Origin: Alphaproteobacteria bacterium
GTDB lineage: Bacteria > Pseudomonadota > Alphaproteobacteria > Rickettsiales > VGDC01
DNA: 58,729 bases
Direction: 5' to 3'
Assembly: GCA_022450665.1 (NCBI GenBank)
Contig: JAKUPQ010000003.1
Coordinates: 5,054-63,782 of the forward strand
The notes beneath the pieces are model-generated. The model was not told where the DNA came from, made no database searches, and saw only the letters and a list, made by a program, of their open reading frames with translations. A program made the translations under genes and the position numbers. This document shows, piece after piece, positions 41,964-51,336 of the stretch; the stretch's first letter is position 1; every line of letters begins with the position of its first letter.

Positions 41964-44360
41964 ATGATGTTGTCGAAAAATCTGGAATTAACGCTTCACC
42001 GCGCATTAGCTTTGGCCAAAGAATACAGCCATGAATATGCCACATTGGAGCATTTGCTGTATTCACTCATAGATGATCCCGATGCGGGTTCTGTTATGCG
42101 TGGATGTGGCGTTAACGCCGCCGAGCTGAAAAGTGCGCTTTTAGAATTTGTAGAAAATGCACTAGTGAGGCTGGTTGTGCCCGGTGGGCAGGAAGCAAAG
42201 CCAACGGCTGGGTTTCAGCGGGTAGTGCATCGCGCTGCGGTACATGTGCAATCGGCAGGAAAGCTGGAAGTGACAGGTGCCAATGTGTTAGTGGCCATGT
42301 TCTCTGAACGCGAAAGTCATGCGCTGTATTTTCTGCAAGAGCAAGGGCTCACACGTTTAGATGTAGTGAACTATATATCGCATGGCGTAGTGAAATATGG
42401 CGATTTCATGCGCATTGGCAGTATCCGCGCTGAGATGAATGAAGATGACGATGAAAGCGCCAAAAACAACGCGGCAAAAGCGGGCGCTACTCAAGGCACA
42501 GTAAATAAAAAAGATGGCGGACAGGAAGCACTCAAGCAGTATTGCGTAAACCTAAACCGTAAAGCCGAAGAAGGCAAAACCGACATTTTGGTGGGACGTG
42601 AAGAAGAAATTGAACGTACCGTACAGGTGTTATGCCGTCGTACCAAAAACAATCCAATTTTTGTTGGCGAGGCAGGCGTGGGCAAAACCGCTATTGTTGA
42701 AGGTCTGGCGCAACGTATAGTGCGCAAGGAAGTGCCGGATGTGCTGCGCAAAGCGATTATCTATTCGCTGGATATGGGTGCACTATTGGCGGGAACGCGC
42801 TATCGCGGCGATTTTGAAGAACGCATGAAAGCCGTGATTTCCGATGTGGAAAAAATGCCCGGTGCGATATTATTTATTGATGAAATACACACCATCATTG
42901 GTGCTGGCTCAACAAGCGGCGGTGCGCTGGATGCGTGCAACCTGCTGAAACCTGCGCTTGGGCGAGGGAATTTCCGCTGTGTAGGATCAACTACTCACAA
43001 AGAATATACCAATTATTTTGAAAAAGACCGTGCCTTAGTGCGCCGTTTCCAAAAGATTGATGTGAATGAGCCTTCCATCGAAAATACGTATAAAATTCTT
43101 TCTGGTCTTAAGCCATATTATGAAGAACATCATAATGTGCATTATACCCAAACTGCACTGAAGGCTGCGGTGGATCTTTCTGCACGCTATATCTACGATC
43201 GCAAATTACCCGATAAAGCGATTGATGTGATAGATGAAGCAGGAGCTGCGCAAATGCTTGTGCCAAAAAACAAACGCAAAAAAACCATTAATGTGCGCGA
43301 GATAGAAGAAATTATCGCCAAAATGGCACGTATGCCGGCCAAGAATGTATCGCTGGATGATAAAGAAATTCTGCGTAATCTCGAAAAGAATCTGAAGCTG
43401 GTTGTTTTTGGACAAGACAATGCGATTGATGCACTTGCAAGCGCCATTAAAATGTCGCGGGCAGGGCTGCGCGAAGATGAAAAACCCATTGGTTGCTATT
43501 TGTTCTCTGGCCCCACAGGCGTGGGAAAAACCGAAGTGGCAAAGCAACTTGCTGATATCATGGAAATGAAACTGCATCGTTTTGATATGTCGGAATACAT
43601 GGAAAAACACACGGTATCACGGTTGATTGGAGCGCCTCCGGGCTATGTGGGGTTTGATCAGGGCGGTATGCTTACTGATGCCGTAGACCAGCATCCGTAT
43701 TCGGTGGTGCTGCTGGACGAGATTGAAAAGGCGCATCCGGATGTATTTAATTTGCTGTTGCAGGTAATGGATAACGGTACGTTGACCGATCATAATGGCA
43801 AGGTTGTGAATTTCCGCAATTGCGTCATTATTATGACCAGCAATGCAGGAGCGGCTGAAATGAGCCGTCCACCGGTAGGATTCAGCCGCGAAGAACGCTC
43901 GGGTGAGGATAAAGAGGCGATCAATCGCCTATTTACCCCAGAATTCCGCAACCGTTTGGATGCCATTATCGGCTTTGAACACCTGACGCCTGCTGTGGTT
44001 GCTTATGTGGTGAACAAGTTCATTTATAAGCTTGAGTCACAGCTTTCTGACCGGAATGTCACGATAGAGCTAGACAAAAAATCCCGCAAATGGCTGGCAG
44101 ATAAAGGCTATGACCGTGCGAATGGCGCCCGCCCGCTGGCGCGCTTGATTGCAGAAAAAATCAAGAAGCCACTAGCAGAAGAAGTGTTATTTGGCAAACT
44201 GAGCAAAGGCGGCGTGGTTGAGGTAACGGTGGATAAAGGCGATGAATTAGCATTCGAGTTTCCGCAAGGAAAAATCGCCAGCCGCAAGCCACGTAAACAG
44301 CTGACGGATCAATCGAAAAACAATAAAAAAGATAAGCCCGAGGAAGAACTGGCGGACTGA
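41964..44360 (+). CDS. clpA: ATP-dependent Clp protease ATP-binding subunit ClpA
   Basis: ClpA unfolds substrates for ClpP. The 798-residue product has the N-domain that binds ClpS (about 1-150), a charged linker, AAA+ module 1 with Walker [18 protein letters not shown] and Walker [14 protein letters not shown], and module 2 with Walker [17 protein letters not shown], Walker [14 protein letters not shown] and GFDQGG. The C-terminal tail is Lys/Glu-rich and longer than in E. coli (758 residues). In Caulobacter ClpAP degrades flagellar FliF. Confidence 0.96.
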   Translation: MMLSKNLELTLHRALALAKEYSHEYATLEHLLYSLIDDPDAGSVMRGCGVNAAELKSALLEFVENALVRLVVPGGQEAKPTAGFQRVVHRAAVHVQSAGKLEVTGANVLVAMFSERESHALYFLQEQGLTRLDVVNYISHGVVKYGDFMRIGSIRAEMNEDDDESAKNNAAKAGATQGTVNKKDGGQEALKQYCVNLNRKAEEGKTDILVGREEEIERTVQVLCRRTKNNPIFVGEAGVGKTAIVEGLAQRIVRKEVPDVLRKAIIYSLDMGALLAGTRYRGDFEERMKAVISDVEKMPGAILFIDEIHTIIGAGSTSGGALDACNLLKPALGRGNFRCVGSTTHKEYTNYFEKDRALVRRFQKIDVNEPSIENTYKILSGLKPYYEEHHNVHYTQTALKAAVDLSARYIYDRKLPDKAIDVIDEAGAAQMLVPKNKRKKTINVREIEEIIAKMARMPAKNVSLDDKEILRNLEKNLKLVVFGQDNAIDALASAIKMSRAGLREDEKPIGCYLFSGPTGVGKTEVAKQLADIMEMKLHRFDMSEYMEKHTVSRLIGAPPGYVGFDQGGMLTDAVDQHPYSVVLLDEIEKAHPDVFNLLLQVMDNGTLTDHNGKVVNFRNCVIIMTSNAGAAEMSRPPVGFSREERSGEDKEAINRLFTPEFRNRLDAIIGFEHLTPAVVAYVVNKFIYKLESQLSDRNVTIELDKKSRKWLADKGYDRANGARPLARLIAEKIKKPLAEEVLFGKLSKGGVVEVTVDKGDELAFEFPQGKIASRKPRKQLTDQSKNNKKDKPEEELAD

Positions 44361-44366
44361 ACAATA

Positions 44367-45434
44367 TTAGCGTGAGTGGCCGGGATTGGGATCTTGCTCA
44401 TTATAAGGCGTAGAACCATTTCCGATTCTTTCCCCCCAACTTGTATCTGTTTTAGCCAGAGCTTTTTCCAATTCTTTAAGCTGTGCTGAAAAACCACCTA
44501 CTATATTGTCTTCTTGCTCTGTATCACGAGCACGTTTAGGGGCTTGTTCTCCCGTTATAGCTGCTAGGCCATTATCTATATCCTGCTGCGATACTGCGCG
44601 TTCGCCTAATATGACTTCGCGTGTATCCTCAGTTAACTCAAAGCCTGGGAGTTCAGTATATTTCTCCATTTTATTGTGTAGCTCTTTACGAACATTATCA
44701 GGAAGTTCGCTGATATTTGCTTCGCTGATCTCATCATGTGTAATTTTAGTGAGAGAGAAACCATTTACGGTGCCTTGCTTGTTTTCGATATCCGCTAATT
44801 CTACTTTATAAACGGTGTCGGTAGAAAAATCATCCACTTGGAAACTCAGTTCCAGACCATTTTTTTGTGCTGTAGCGGTGGTAGAAACCTGCCATTCAGG
44901 ACCGGTGCGCGATGTATTTGCTGGTGGAGTATGGTCTTCCTCCTCATTTACTAATGGGGTTGACGGGGGAAGTATGTCTTTATTTTGAACTGGATCCAGT
45001 AAATCATCTACGGACAGGTTGCTTGCCCCTATAAAATATTCTTGTGCTTGGTCGCTTAAAGTAGCACCCGCTTGATTGAGCCGCGCTTTAGTAATTTCAA
45101 GCAATCCTGTGCGAATTTCATCGGGTAAATCCACATCTAATGGATCCACATCTGTTACAGCAGTAATATGTTCCTGAGTTTCTTGGTCGTTATGTGCCAT
45201 TGGCTGGGTTAGCAGATCTATTGTATTATATTGTTGTGTTTTCTCGTCAAAACCATCTAGATGCGCCCAATAATATTTATCATTTTTGCTATCGTAGGCG
45301 GCGGCGTTAATGCTTAGATAATCGCCGCGAGAAAAAACGGCTTCACCGATTTCCCAGTTTTCTTTAGCGTCAGTTTGTAGATAATCTTCATAGACTTCTA
45401 AGTTGCTCGGCACAGCATTAAATTGTTCAGTCAT
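44367..45434 (-). CDS. Repeat-module protein 5 (two modules)
   Basis: This is an isolated fifth member of the unrecognised family, 33 kb from the other four. The 355-residue protein has no signal peptide. Module A (about residues 48-141): AYDSKNDKYYWAHLDGFDEK, LPDEIRTGLLEITKARLNQAG, DQAQEYFIGASNL. Module B (about 199-281): QVDDFSTDTVYKVELADIENK, ELPDNVRKELHNKMEKYTEL, EDTREVILGERAV. The tail ends DPNPGHSR. AAGGA precedes the start. It converges on clpA and lies next to the ppa terminator. Confidence 0.75.
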   Translation of the reverse strand: MTEQFNAVPSNLEVYEDYLQTDAKENWEIGEAVFSRGDYLSINAAAYDSKNDKYYWAHLDGFDEKTQQYNTIDLLTQPMAHNDQETQEHITAVTDVDPLDVDLPDEIRTGLLEITKARLNQAGATLSDQAQEYFIGASNLSVDDLLDPVQNKDILPPSTPLVNEEEDHTPPANTSRTGPEWQVSTTATAQKNGLELSFQVDDFSTDTVYKVELADIENKQGTVNGFSLTKITHDEISEANISELPDNVRKELHNKMEKYTELPGFELTEDTREVILGERAVSQQDIDNGLAAITGEQAPKRARDTEQEDNIVGGFSAQLKELEKALAKTDTSWGERIGNGSTPYNEQDPNPGHSR

Positions 45435-45496
45435 AGCAAATCCTTTAATTTCGTATGTAATTTAGCATATGCAGATGACAATTTTATTACGGGAAT

Positions 45497-45526
45497 AAAA
45501 AAAGGCGGCATGTAGCCGCCTTTTTT
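45497..45526 (-). terminator. Rho-independent terminator after ppa
   Basis: GGCGGC (45504-45509) pairs with GCCGCC (45515-45520) around a five-base loop, flanked by seven A and six T. It would end the minus-strand ppa transcript 18 bases after its stop. Confidence 0.92.
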
Positions 45527-45543
45527 GTGTTGTTTTAAATGGA

Positions 45544-46086
45544 TCAGGCGGCGCTGGTTTGCTTTTTGGCGTTTTCAATGCCTTCTTCAATCAGTTTGGC
45601 TGCTTCTTCGGGGCCAACCCATTTATTTACTTTTACCCATTTATTAGGCTCTAAATCTTTGTAATGCTCAAAAAAGTGGGTGAGGGCACCACATACGATT
45701 TCTGGCAGATCTTTATAAGATTTTACGCCTGAATAAAAGGAATGTAGCTTATCTACAGGTACGGCGAGGATTTTTTCATCATGGCCGGATTCATCTTCCA
45801 TAAGCAGCGCACCAATGGGACGAGAGCGAATTACGGAGCCTGGCACAACCGGCATATGCGTAATTACAATCACATCTACCGGATCGCCATCATCCGACAA
45901 GGTGTGAGGAATAAAGCCGTAGTTTTCGGGATACACCATTGAGGTGTGCAAAAAGCGGTCTACAAACAATGCGCCGGAATCTTTATCGATTTCGTATTTA
46001 ATGGGCAGGCCGCCCTTAGCGATTTCGATAATTACATTAACGTCGTTAGGCGCATCTTTGCCAATGCTGATTTTGCTGATATCCAT
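45544..46086 (-). CDS. ppa: Inorganic pyrophosphatase
   Basis: This soluble family I enzyme hydrolyses pyrophosphate to drive biosynthesis. The 180-residue product has the usual length and the signature DGDPVDVIVIT with metal-binding aspartates, plus KYEIDKDSGALFVDRFLHT and YPENYGFIPHTL. It is downstream of arsC, 80 bases away, on the same strand. Confidence 0.96.
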   Translation of the reverse strand: MDISKISIGKDAPNDVNVIIEIAKGGLPIKYEIDKDSGALFVDRFLHTSMVYPENYGFIPHTLSDDGDPVDVIVITHMPVVPGSVIRSRPIGALLMEDESGHDEKILAVPVDKLHSFYSGVKSYKDLPEIVCGALTHFFEHYKDLEPNKWVKVNKWVGPEEAAKLIEEGIENAKKQTSAA

Positions 46087-46166
46087 AACAGAAGCCTTTA
46101 TTTGGGGTGTAGATTAATGCCCCTGTTGTACGCGAAAAGGCACCAAAATCAACAAAAATATAAGAA

Positions 46167-46517
46167 TTATAAAATTGCCAAAATATTTTCGGGTGGGCGA
46201 CCAATGGCGGCTTTATCGCCATGAACTACAATTGGACGCTCAATAAGTATGGGGAATTCACACATATATTCAATCAAACCTTCTTCGGTTACGCGGCTGG
46301 AGAACAAATTCAGCTCGGCATATTTTGGCTCGTTAGTGCGAATAATCTGTGTGGCGTTCATGCCGAGTTTTTCTAAAATCTGCATAAGTTGCTGTGGCGT
46401 GGGTGGGTTTTTTAAATATTCAATGACTTCCGGATCAAAGCCTTTTTCTTTAAGCAACTCAAGCGTCTTGCGAGATTTTGTGCAGCGGGGATTATGATAG
46501 ATAGTGATAGAAGACAT
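46167..46517 (-). CDS. arsC: Arsenate reductase family protein (ArsC, glutaredoxin type)
   Basis: The 116-residue protein matches glutaredoxin-coupled ArsC: IYHNPRCTKSRKTLELL contains the catalytic Cys, and the C-terminal ERPIVVHGDKAAIGRPPENIL contains the conserved Arg that binds the oxyanion. Proteins of this family reduce arsenate, but many members outside ars operons have unknown substrates; there is no other ars gene here. It lies 10 bases downstream of pseudopilin 3. Confidence 0.88.
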   Translation of the reverse strand: MSSITIYHNPRCTKSRKTLELLKEKGFDPEVIEYLKNPPTPQQLMQILEKLGMNATQIIRTNEPKYAELNLFSSRVTEEGLIEYMCEFPILIERPIVVHGDKAAIGRPPENILAIL

Positions 46518-46527
46518 ATAATTTCAC

Positions 46528-47445
46528 TTACTTAATGGAGAAAATCAGGGCGCATCCATTTTGCTTTTCGTTCACACTATAGTCAAGCTGGGTAGTGTAG
46601 CCTGCACCATTGGGATCGGAGGCTTCAAAGCAATCGGCCACGGTATTGGCATCGGCAGCGTAATCTCCTGCGGCAATAATACTACCGCTGGCAGGGAGGC
46701 CATCATCGAATTTATTATCTAACGAATCGGCATCCTGAGGAGGAATGATAGGCTGCATGGCATAATATCCTTCATATTGCGCCCCTAAAACCAATACATT
46801 GCCATAGTTAATTTCGGTAAATATCCACACATTATCGGCGGCAATAAAACGACACATGCCTTTGGTAAAACCGCCGCTGGCACTTATGCTGCGGCATGTG
46901 CCTGTGGCTTCGGTGCTATGGGGAATGTTAAGGATGCTCCAGCCTGCAGCTTTGTTGTAGTTTGAGCGTGGGATGTTGGTGCCAACCACTGCATCACGAT
47001 CGCTTGCAGCGCCGGGAACGCCAGTAACTTCGGCACGCAGCAAACCCATATTATGCAAGTGGTTCCATGCATAAAAACCTTCAGCTTCTTCGCCGCTTAA
47101 TCCTAGGGTTGTAGTGGTGGGAGCAATGAGCTGATTGCCGTTCCCGTTGCAGGTTTCGGTGCCTACGCCAGCATCATCAGGGCAGGTGTCGCCGCTGTTA
47201 GTGTCGCCTACTGCGCCCCAGATATACTCGGCATTATTCATGTCGCCGGGTAGTGCGTGAAAGCGCTCTTGAAATGCGGCAATAGCCGTACGGTATTCAT
47301 TCACTTCGGTGTTAATGGATTTTAACTCCATCGAGCGAATAAGATTTGCCCCTGCGAAAATCCCTCCGGTAAGTAATCCTAAAATTACTAAAACTACGGA
47401 AATTTCTAAAAGGGTGAATCCTGAACGTGATGTAGCGTTATGCAT
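46528..47445 (-). CDS. Pseudopilin-like protein 3
   Basis: This 305-residue paralog has the processing site SG|FTLLEISVVLVILGLLTGG, then ERFHALPGDMNNAEYIWGA and FYAWNHLHNMGLLRAEVTGV. The C-terminal part has paired cysteines. It is the third gene of the minus-strand unit pseudopilin 5-4-3, with a 12-base gap from pseudopilin 4. Confidence 0.85.
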   Translation of the reverse strand: MHNATSRSGFTLLEISVVLVILGLLTGGIFAGANLIRSMELKSINTEVNEYRTAIAAFQERFHALPGDMNNAEYIWGAVGDTNSGDTCPDDAGVGTETCNGNGNQLIAPTTTTLGLSGEEAEGFYAWNHLHNMGLLRAEVTGVPGAASDRDAVVGTNIPRSNYNKAAGWSILNIPHSTEATGTCRSISASGGFTKGMCRFIAADNVWIFTEINYGNVLVLGAQYEGYYAMQPIIPPQDADSLDNKFDDGLPASGSIIAAGDYAADANTVADCFEASDPNGAGYTTQLDYSVNEKQNGCALIFSIK

Positions 47446-47457
47446 AAGAAGCTTCGT

Positions 47458-48315
47458 TTAAAAGGCGTTGTAAAAAATGGGTGTACACACCGCCTGATCC
47501 ATATCAGCGTTGACGACATAATCAGCATCTCCACTAACCATTGCAGTAGCGACTGATATTTCATAAAACGCCGTGCCTGGTGTACCTAAAATGCTAGCGT
47601 CTGTGCAATTGGGGTTGCCAAATAAATTGACGCGTAAAATACCTTTTAGAGGCTTGCCATCATCTATTTTAATATCTATTCCCAAAGTATCTGCTGCGGA
47701 GATGATAGGATTAATACCATCGCTATCCGGTTCCCCACTATACTCTAACGTGCGGCTAGACATGCCGACATAAGACCAATCTGACCCAGAAGAAAAGTAA
47801 ACTAATTGTCCATACGTGCCAAATAACCAGCGGGCGCTGCCAATTTTACCTTCAGGCACATTTTGACCAACGATTTGTGTTAACCCATCATTCAGGCCGC
47901 TATATGTTCCATCTACTAGCCCTGCATTGCTCAAATGCTGCCATGCCAATAATGTTTCGTTGATTGCATCGCCGCTTACATCATATTTTTCATAAACGCC
48001 GTTACCATTACCACTACATGTGGCCGACATGGATGTGTCGGCGCCACTGCATGCGGTGGAGATGCCCCAATTATCGGTGGCTGTTGCGTGATCGCCCGGA
48101 TAGGCGTTGTAACGGGTTGTATAGCTATTAACCATGGCAACGTATTTTTCTTTTTCGTTTACAATGGAACGCAGTTCATAACTATGAAGCAGTGATTGGC
48201 CCGCGAAAATGCCACCAGCAACTAAGCCGAGAATTACCAGCACGATAGAAATTTCAACCAGAGTAAAGCCATGTTGAAATTGCGGATTGCGTATGGATGT
48301 TGTTGTTGGTTGCAT
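47458..48315 (-). CDS. Pseudopilin-like protein 4
   Basis: This 285-residue paralog has the processing site HG|FTLVEISIVLVILGLVAGG, then TTRYNAYPGDHATATDNWG and LLAWQHLSNAGLVDGTYSGL. Its start codon overlaps the stop of pseudopilin 5 by one base (TAATG), showing translational coupling. Confidence 0.85.
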   Translation of the reverse strand: MQPTTTSIRNPQFQHGFTLVEISIVLVILGLVAGGIFAGQSLLHSYELRSIVNEKEKYVAMVNSYTTRYNAYPGDHATATDNWGISTACSGADTSMSATCSGNGNGVYEKYDVSGDAINETLLAWQHLSNAGLVDGTYSGLNDGLTQIVGQNVPEGKIGSARWLFGTYGQLVYFSSGSDWSYVGMSSRTLEYSGEPDSDGINPIISAADTLGIDIKIDDGKPLKGILRVNLFGNPNCTDASILGTPGTAFYEISVATAMVSGDADYVVNADMDQAVCTPIFYNAF

Positions 48316-49118
48316 TAGCGGCCTACAATGTTTTTAAATATTATTGTGCAGGTAGGCGTTTCTAATCCTTGCGTATAAGTTGCGGTATCCGTGTCGCTAT
48401 TGATTGCAGAAACGTTACGTGCGGTCGCACAGCCGCCCAGTTGGGTTACAATATTCCCTTTGCCTGCCATGCCGTCGTCGTATTTTTCGTCAAGGGAACG
48501 CATTTCGGCTGGATATAATATGCTAGTGAATACAGCACTATCGCCTAGTGCAGATTGTGAAGGGTTAATGCCTAATACCAATATATGGCCATAACGGGCG
48601 TTGAAAAATGCGCTGCTTCCCGAAACGTTGCCTACCGAATCGCCCAGCCAAAATAATCCCCATTTTCCGGTGGGTATATCAGATTGTGGCTCATCATTCA
48701 CCCCATTGAACTTGCCTTTAATCAGCTCAGCATTGCTTAGATGCTGCCATATGCGATACCGCTCGGCCTCTTGACCCACAGGGCCAATTTTGCCATCAGC
48801 ATTACCATCACAAGTAGCTTTGCCGGTTTCGGCCACGGCGCAACTTGCCGCAGCACCCCATAATTCGGTGGCGCGGCGAAAATCGCCGGGTTTGGCAGAA
48901 AAGCGATCGGTAAATTGTGTGATTGCGGCATCGAAGGTGTTTTTTTCTTCGATCATGTTTTTGATGCGGGTAGAGCGGATTAAGTCGCGCCCTACTAAAA
49001 CACCACCTGCGATTACGCCAATGATAACCAGCACAATGGAAAGCTCCACCAGTGTGAAGCCTCGTTGTTGTGGCTTAGATGAATAAGGCGTTGTGGCTGT
49101 CAATAGTGTATTAACCAT
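48315..49118 (-). CDS. Pseudopilin-like protein 5
   Basis: This 267-residue paralog has the processing site RG|FTLVELSIVLVIIGVIAGG, then TDRFSAKPGDFRRATELWG and YRIWQHLSNAELIKGKFNGV. It is first in the three-pseudopilin operon and diverges from the protease gene; the 104-base gap between them should hold both promoters. No clear ribosome-binding site is visible. Confidence 0.84.
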   Translation of the reverse strand: MVNTLLTATTPYSSKPQQRGFTLVELSIVLVIIGVIAGGVLVGRDLIRSTRIKNMIEEKNTFDAAITQFTDRFSAKPGDFRRATELWGAAASCAVAETGKATCDGNADGKIGPVGQEAERYRIWQHLSNAELIKGKFNGVNDEPQSDIPTGKWGLFWLGDSVGNVSGSSAFFNARYGHILVLGINPSQSALGDSAVFTSILYPAEMRSLDEKYDDGMAGKGNIVTQLGGCATARNVSAINSDTDTATYTQGLETPTCTIIFKNIVGR

Positions 49119-49222
49119 TCATATGCTATAGTGTCGTTAATGAACTTTTTAAAACCGAAGATGCAGCAGGGCATTTTTTATTACCTATAACCCTGAATCA
49201 TTTTCATTTTACAGTAAATTAA

Positions 49223-49984
49223 ATGATAAGCAAACAGTTAAACATGACGGTATTTTGCCAAAGGCTTGTAATGGCTATCTTCTTGTGTTTTATGGCGTGG
49301 CCTATGTACGCACAGGAAGGCGAAATGGTCTATGTGAATAGCGGAACAGGATTTTTTGTCAGTAACAGTGGCCATGTGATTACAAACCACCATGTGGTTG
49401 AAGGCTGCAAAGAGGTGGTATTACAAGGAGCCGTGCCTCGTAGTATGGGCAAAGTGGTGGCGGTAGATAAAGATTATGATTTGGCGCTGATTAAGGCCAA
49501 AGATCGCCCGCGCCGTATTGCTACGATTCGCCATCCTGATGCAAGCAAATTGCGTATGAACGAACCGTTATTGGTAATGGGTTATCCGTTAGACAGTTTT
49601 AAAACCGCGCAATATCAAATAGAAGAAGCAAGAATTGTTGGTTTGAAAGGCCCCACAGAAGAACCGCATTGGATACAATTCTCGGATTCCGCGCAGCATG
49701 GCAATAGCGGTGGCCCTTTGCTTGATTCAAGTGGAAATGTGGCAGGAGTTGTGGTGGGAAAATCACAACTGGTACAGGAGCGTGGACGTAATGGCCGACC
49801 CGAGGTGATTCAACGTTCTGATGTGGCAATAAGCCTGCCTATACTCATGCGGTTTTTAGACCGGCATTACATTGCCTATCGCTTTAACGGATCATATTCA
49901 TTCCGACTGAGTAAGCAGGTGGAAGATATGGCTAAGGGCTATATTGTCAATGTGCTGTGCTATCAGGGTGAAATGCCGGCGTAG
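49223..49984 (+). CDS. Secreted trypsin-like serine protease
   Basis: The 253-residue product has an N-terminal signal (hydrophobic about 10-28, ending MYAQ) and a single trypsin-like domain of the DegP type without a PDZ domain. The catalytic triad is visible: His in VITNHHVVEG, Asp in DKDYDLALIKA, and Ser in HGNSGGPLLDSSG. It is predicted to act in the periplasm or outside. There is no good ribosome-binding site before the ATG at 49223; an ATG seven codons later is possible. Confidence 0.85.
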   Translation: MISKQLNMTVFCQRLVMAIFLCFMAWPMYAQEGEMVYVNSGTGFFVSNSGHVITNHHVVEGCKEVVLQGAVPRSMGKVVAVDKDYDLALIKAKDRPRRIATIRHPDASKLRMNEPLLVMGYPLDSFKTAQYQIEEARIVGLKGPTEEPHWIQFSDSAQHGNSGGPLLDSSGNVAGVVVGKSQLVQERGRNGRPEVIQRSDVAISLPILMRFLDRHYIAYRFNGSYSFRLSKQVEDMAKGYIVNVLCYQGEMPA

Positions 49985-50106
49985 CGTCACTAAAGTTTCA
50001 CATACAAGCACTTGAGTACGTTAGCCTATGTACTTATACTTGGGCGCATATTAAACACTGGCAGTATTGTATAATGCTGCTGATTTACAGGTGAGATCAA
50101 TATTTG

Positions 50107-50964
50107 ATGCAGGATAAATTCACAGATAACGCAGCCCTATTAGCGGTTGAGGCTATTGACAACAACGACGTCGAAGCAATTAATCAATTGTTTGAGCAAG
50201 GTATGCATCCCGATTTGTTATTGGGCGAGGGGGTTAAGAAAACTCTTGGCGCGACATTGGCCGTGAAATTGGACGATCCCGCCATATTTAATAGCTATGT
50301 AGAGCATGGCGCAAATCTGGATCATTATAGCGGTGCGGCGGATACTAATCCGCTGCATGCCAGTGTGTTAAATAACGATATTCGCGGTGTAGATCGTGCG
50401 TTGGCTGCCGGAACAAATGTTGCCAAAACCAAAGTTATGCAAGGCTTGGTGAATAATGCCGCGCCTGAGGGAGAGGTGCTATCGCATGTGATTGATGGCG
50501 GTGGATGGAAGGCGCTTGATGTAGAAAAAGGTGTGCATAACAAGGTGTCGGATCGTTTAACACAGGCAATTGCTAATAGTGAAGAGGCAGGAAACCACGC
50601 ACGGGTAGAAAGTTTAAGCAATATTCTCGAGGTGGTAGAATCTTATGAAACTATGCCGCGTATTCAGATAGATGAGCATTTAACAAAAGCGGTATTGTTT
50701 GAAAAAGACGATAAAGGACAAACGCCTTTATCGCATCCCGAACCTTGGGCGCGGTGGAAAGAAGTTACTGCGCAATTAGCAGAAAATGGGGAGGCTATGA
50801 CACATGAAGATTTGCAGCAAGACGTAGGCAACGGTAAAACCGGATTGCAACGCGCTGCAGAATGCTTTGTGCAGCCAGAGGCCGAAATTGCTGATAAAGC
50901 AACAAGTTGGGCGAGAAGAACACAGCAAGCTGCACCCACTAGTCGCGGTTCATCACTTGCCTGA
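50107..50964 (+). CDS. Ankyrin-repeat-like protein
   Basis: The 285-residue protein has ankyrin-like helices in its first half: AVEAIDNNDVEAINQLFEQG, YVEHGANLDHY, and NPLHASVLNNDIRGVDRALAAG. No signal peptide is visible. The second half is helical and lacks repeats. The tail TQQAAPTSRGSSLA is polar. AGGTGAGA lies upstream of the ATG (a TTG one codon earlier is also possible). Protein-protein binding is the likely role; the partner is unknown. Confidence 0.65.
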   Translation: MQDKFTDNAALLAVEAIDNNDVEAINQLFEQGMHPDLLLGEGVKKTLGATLAVKLDDPAIFNSYVEHGANLDHYSGAADTNPLHASVLNNDIRGVDRALAAGTNVAKTKVMQGLVNNAAPEGEVLSHVIDGGGWKALDVEKGVHNKVSDRLTQAIANSEEAGNHARVESLSNILEVVESYETMPRIQIDEHLTKAVLFEKDDKGQTPLSHPEPWARWKEVTAQLAENGEAMTHEDLQQDVGNGKTGLQRAAECFVQPEAEIADKATSWARRTQQAAPTSRGSSLA

Positions 50965-51336
50965 AAAGCATATTCATGCTCTAGCCATATAAAATAACTC
51001 ATCAAAATTATAATTTGCTTCACGAGGTGGCGGCGAACATGTCGCTATCAAACAATATTAGCGCGGCAAAGCTTATGTTGTGTTTTGTCGGTGCAATTTA
51101 TACGTCGCTTACATTTTCTATGAAACCGTGGTTGCTGCACAATGCAGATGTAAGAACTCAGAAGATAGCTGTGAGGGCGCATGCGCGCAGTCTCTTATTC
51201 TGCGACCCTTCCGGCCAGTGCAATATCATGTTGAAATAACATCTATACCGCTTGTGCTGATATTCAGCCAAGCGTTGGGTTTAGAGGTTTATCACGCTGG
51301 ATTGCAATTCGGCACTATATTCATGGGATTCAAATT
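50965..51336. other. Intergenic stretch before the phage-like cassette, no gene supported
   Basis: These 372 bases contain two overlapping short reading frames (51015-51239 and 51080-51340) without recognisable domains or clear ribosome-binding sites. I see no terminator, tRNA fragment or obvious attachment-site repeat. It may hold the promoter of the cassette or be the eroded left edge of an integrated element. Confidence 0.4.

Noticed and set aside
49113-49120. TTAACCAT half-site near pseudopilin 5
   Set aside because: It is part of the coding start of pseudopilin 5 (Met-Val-Asn), so the match is probably coincidental.
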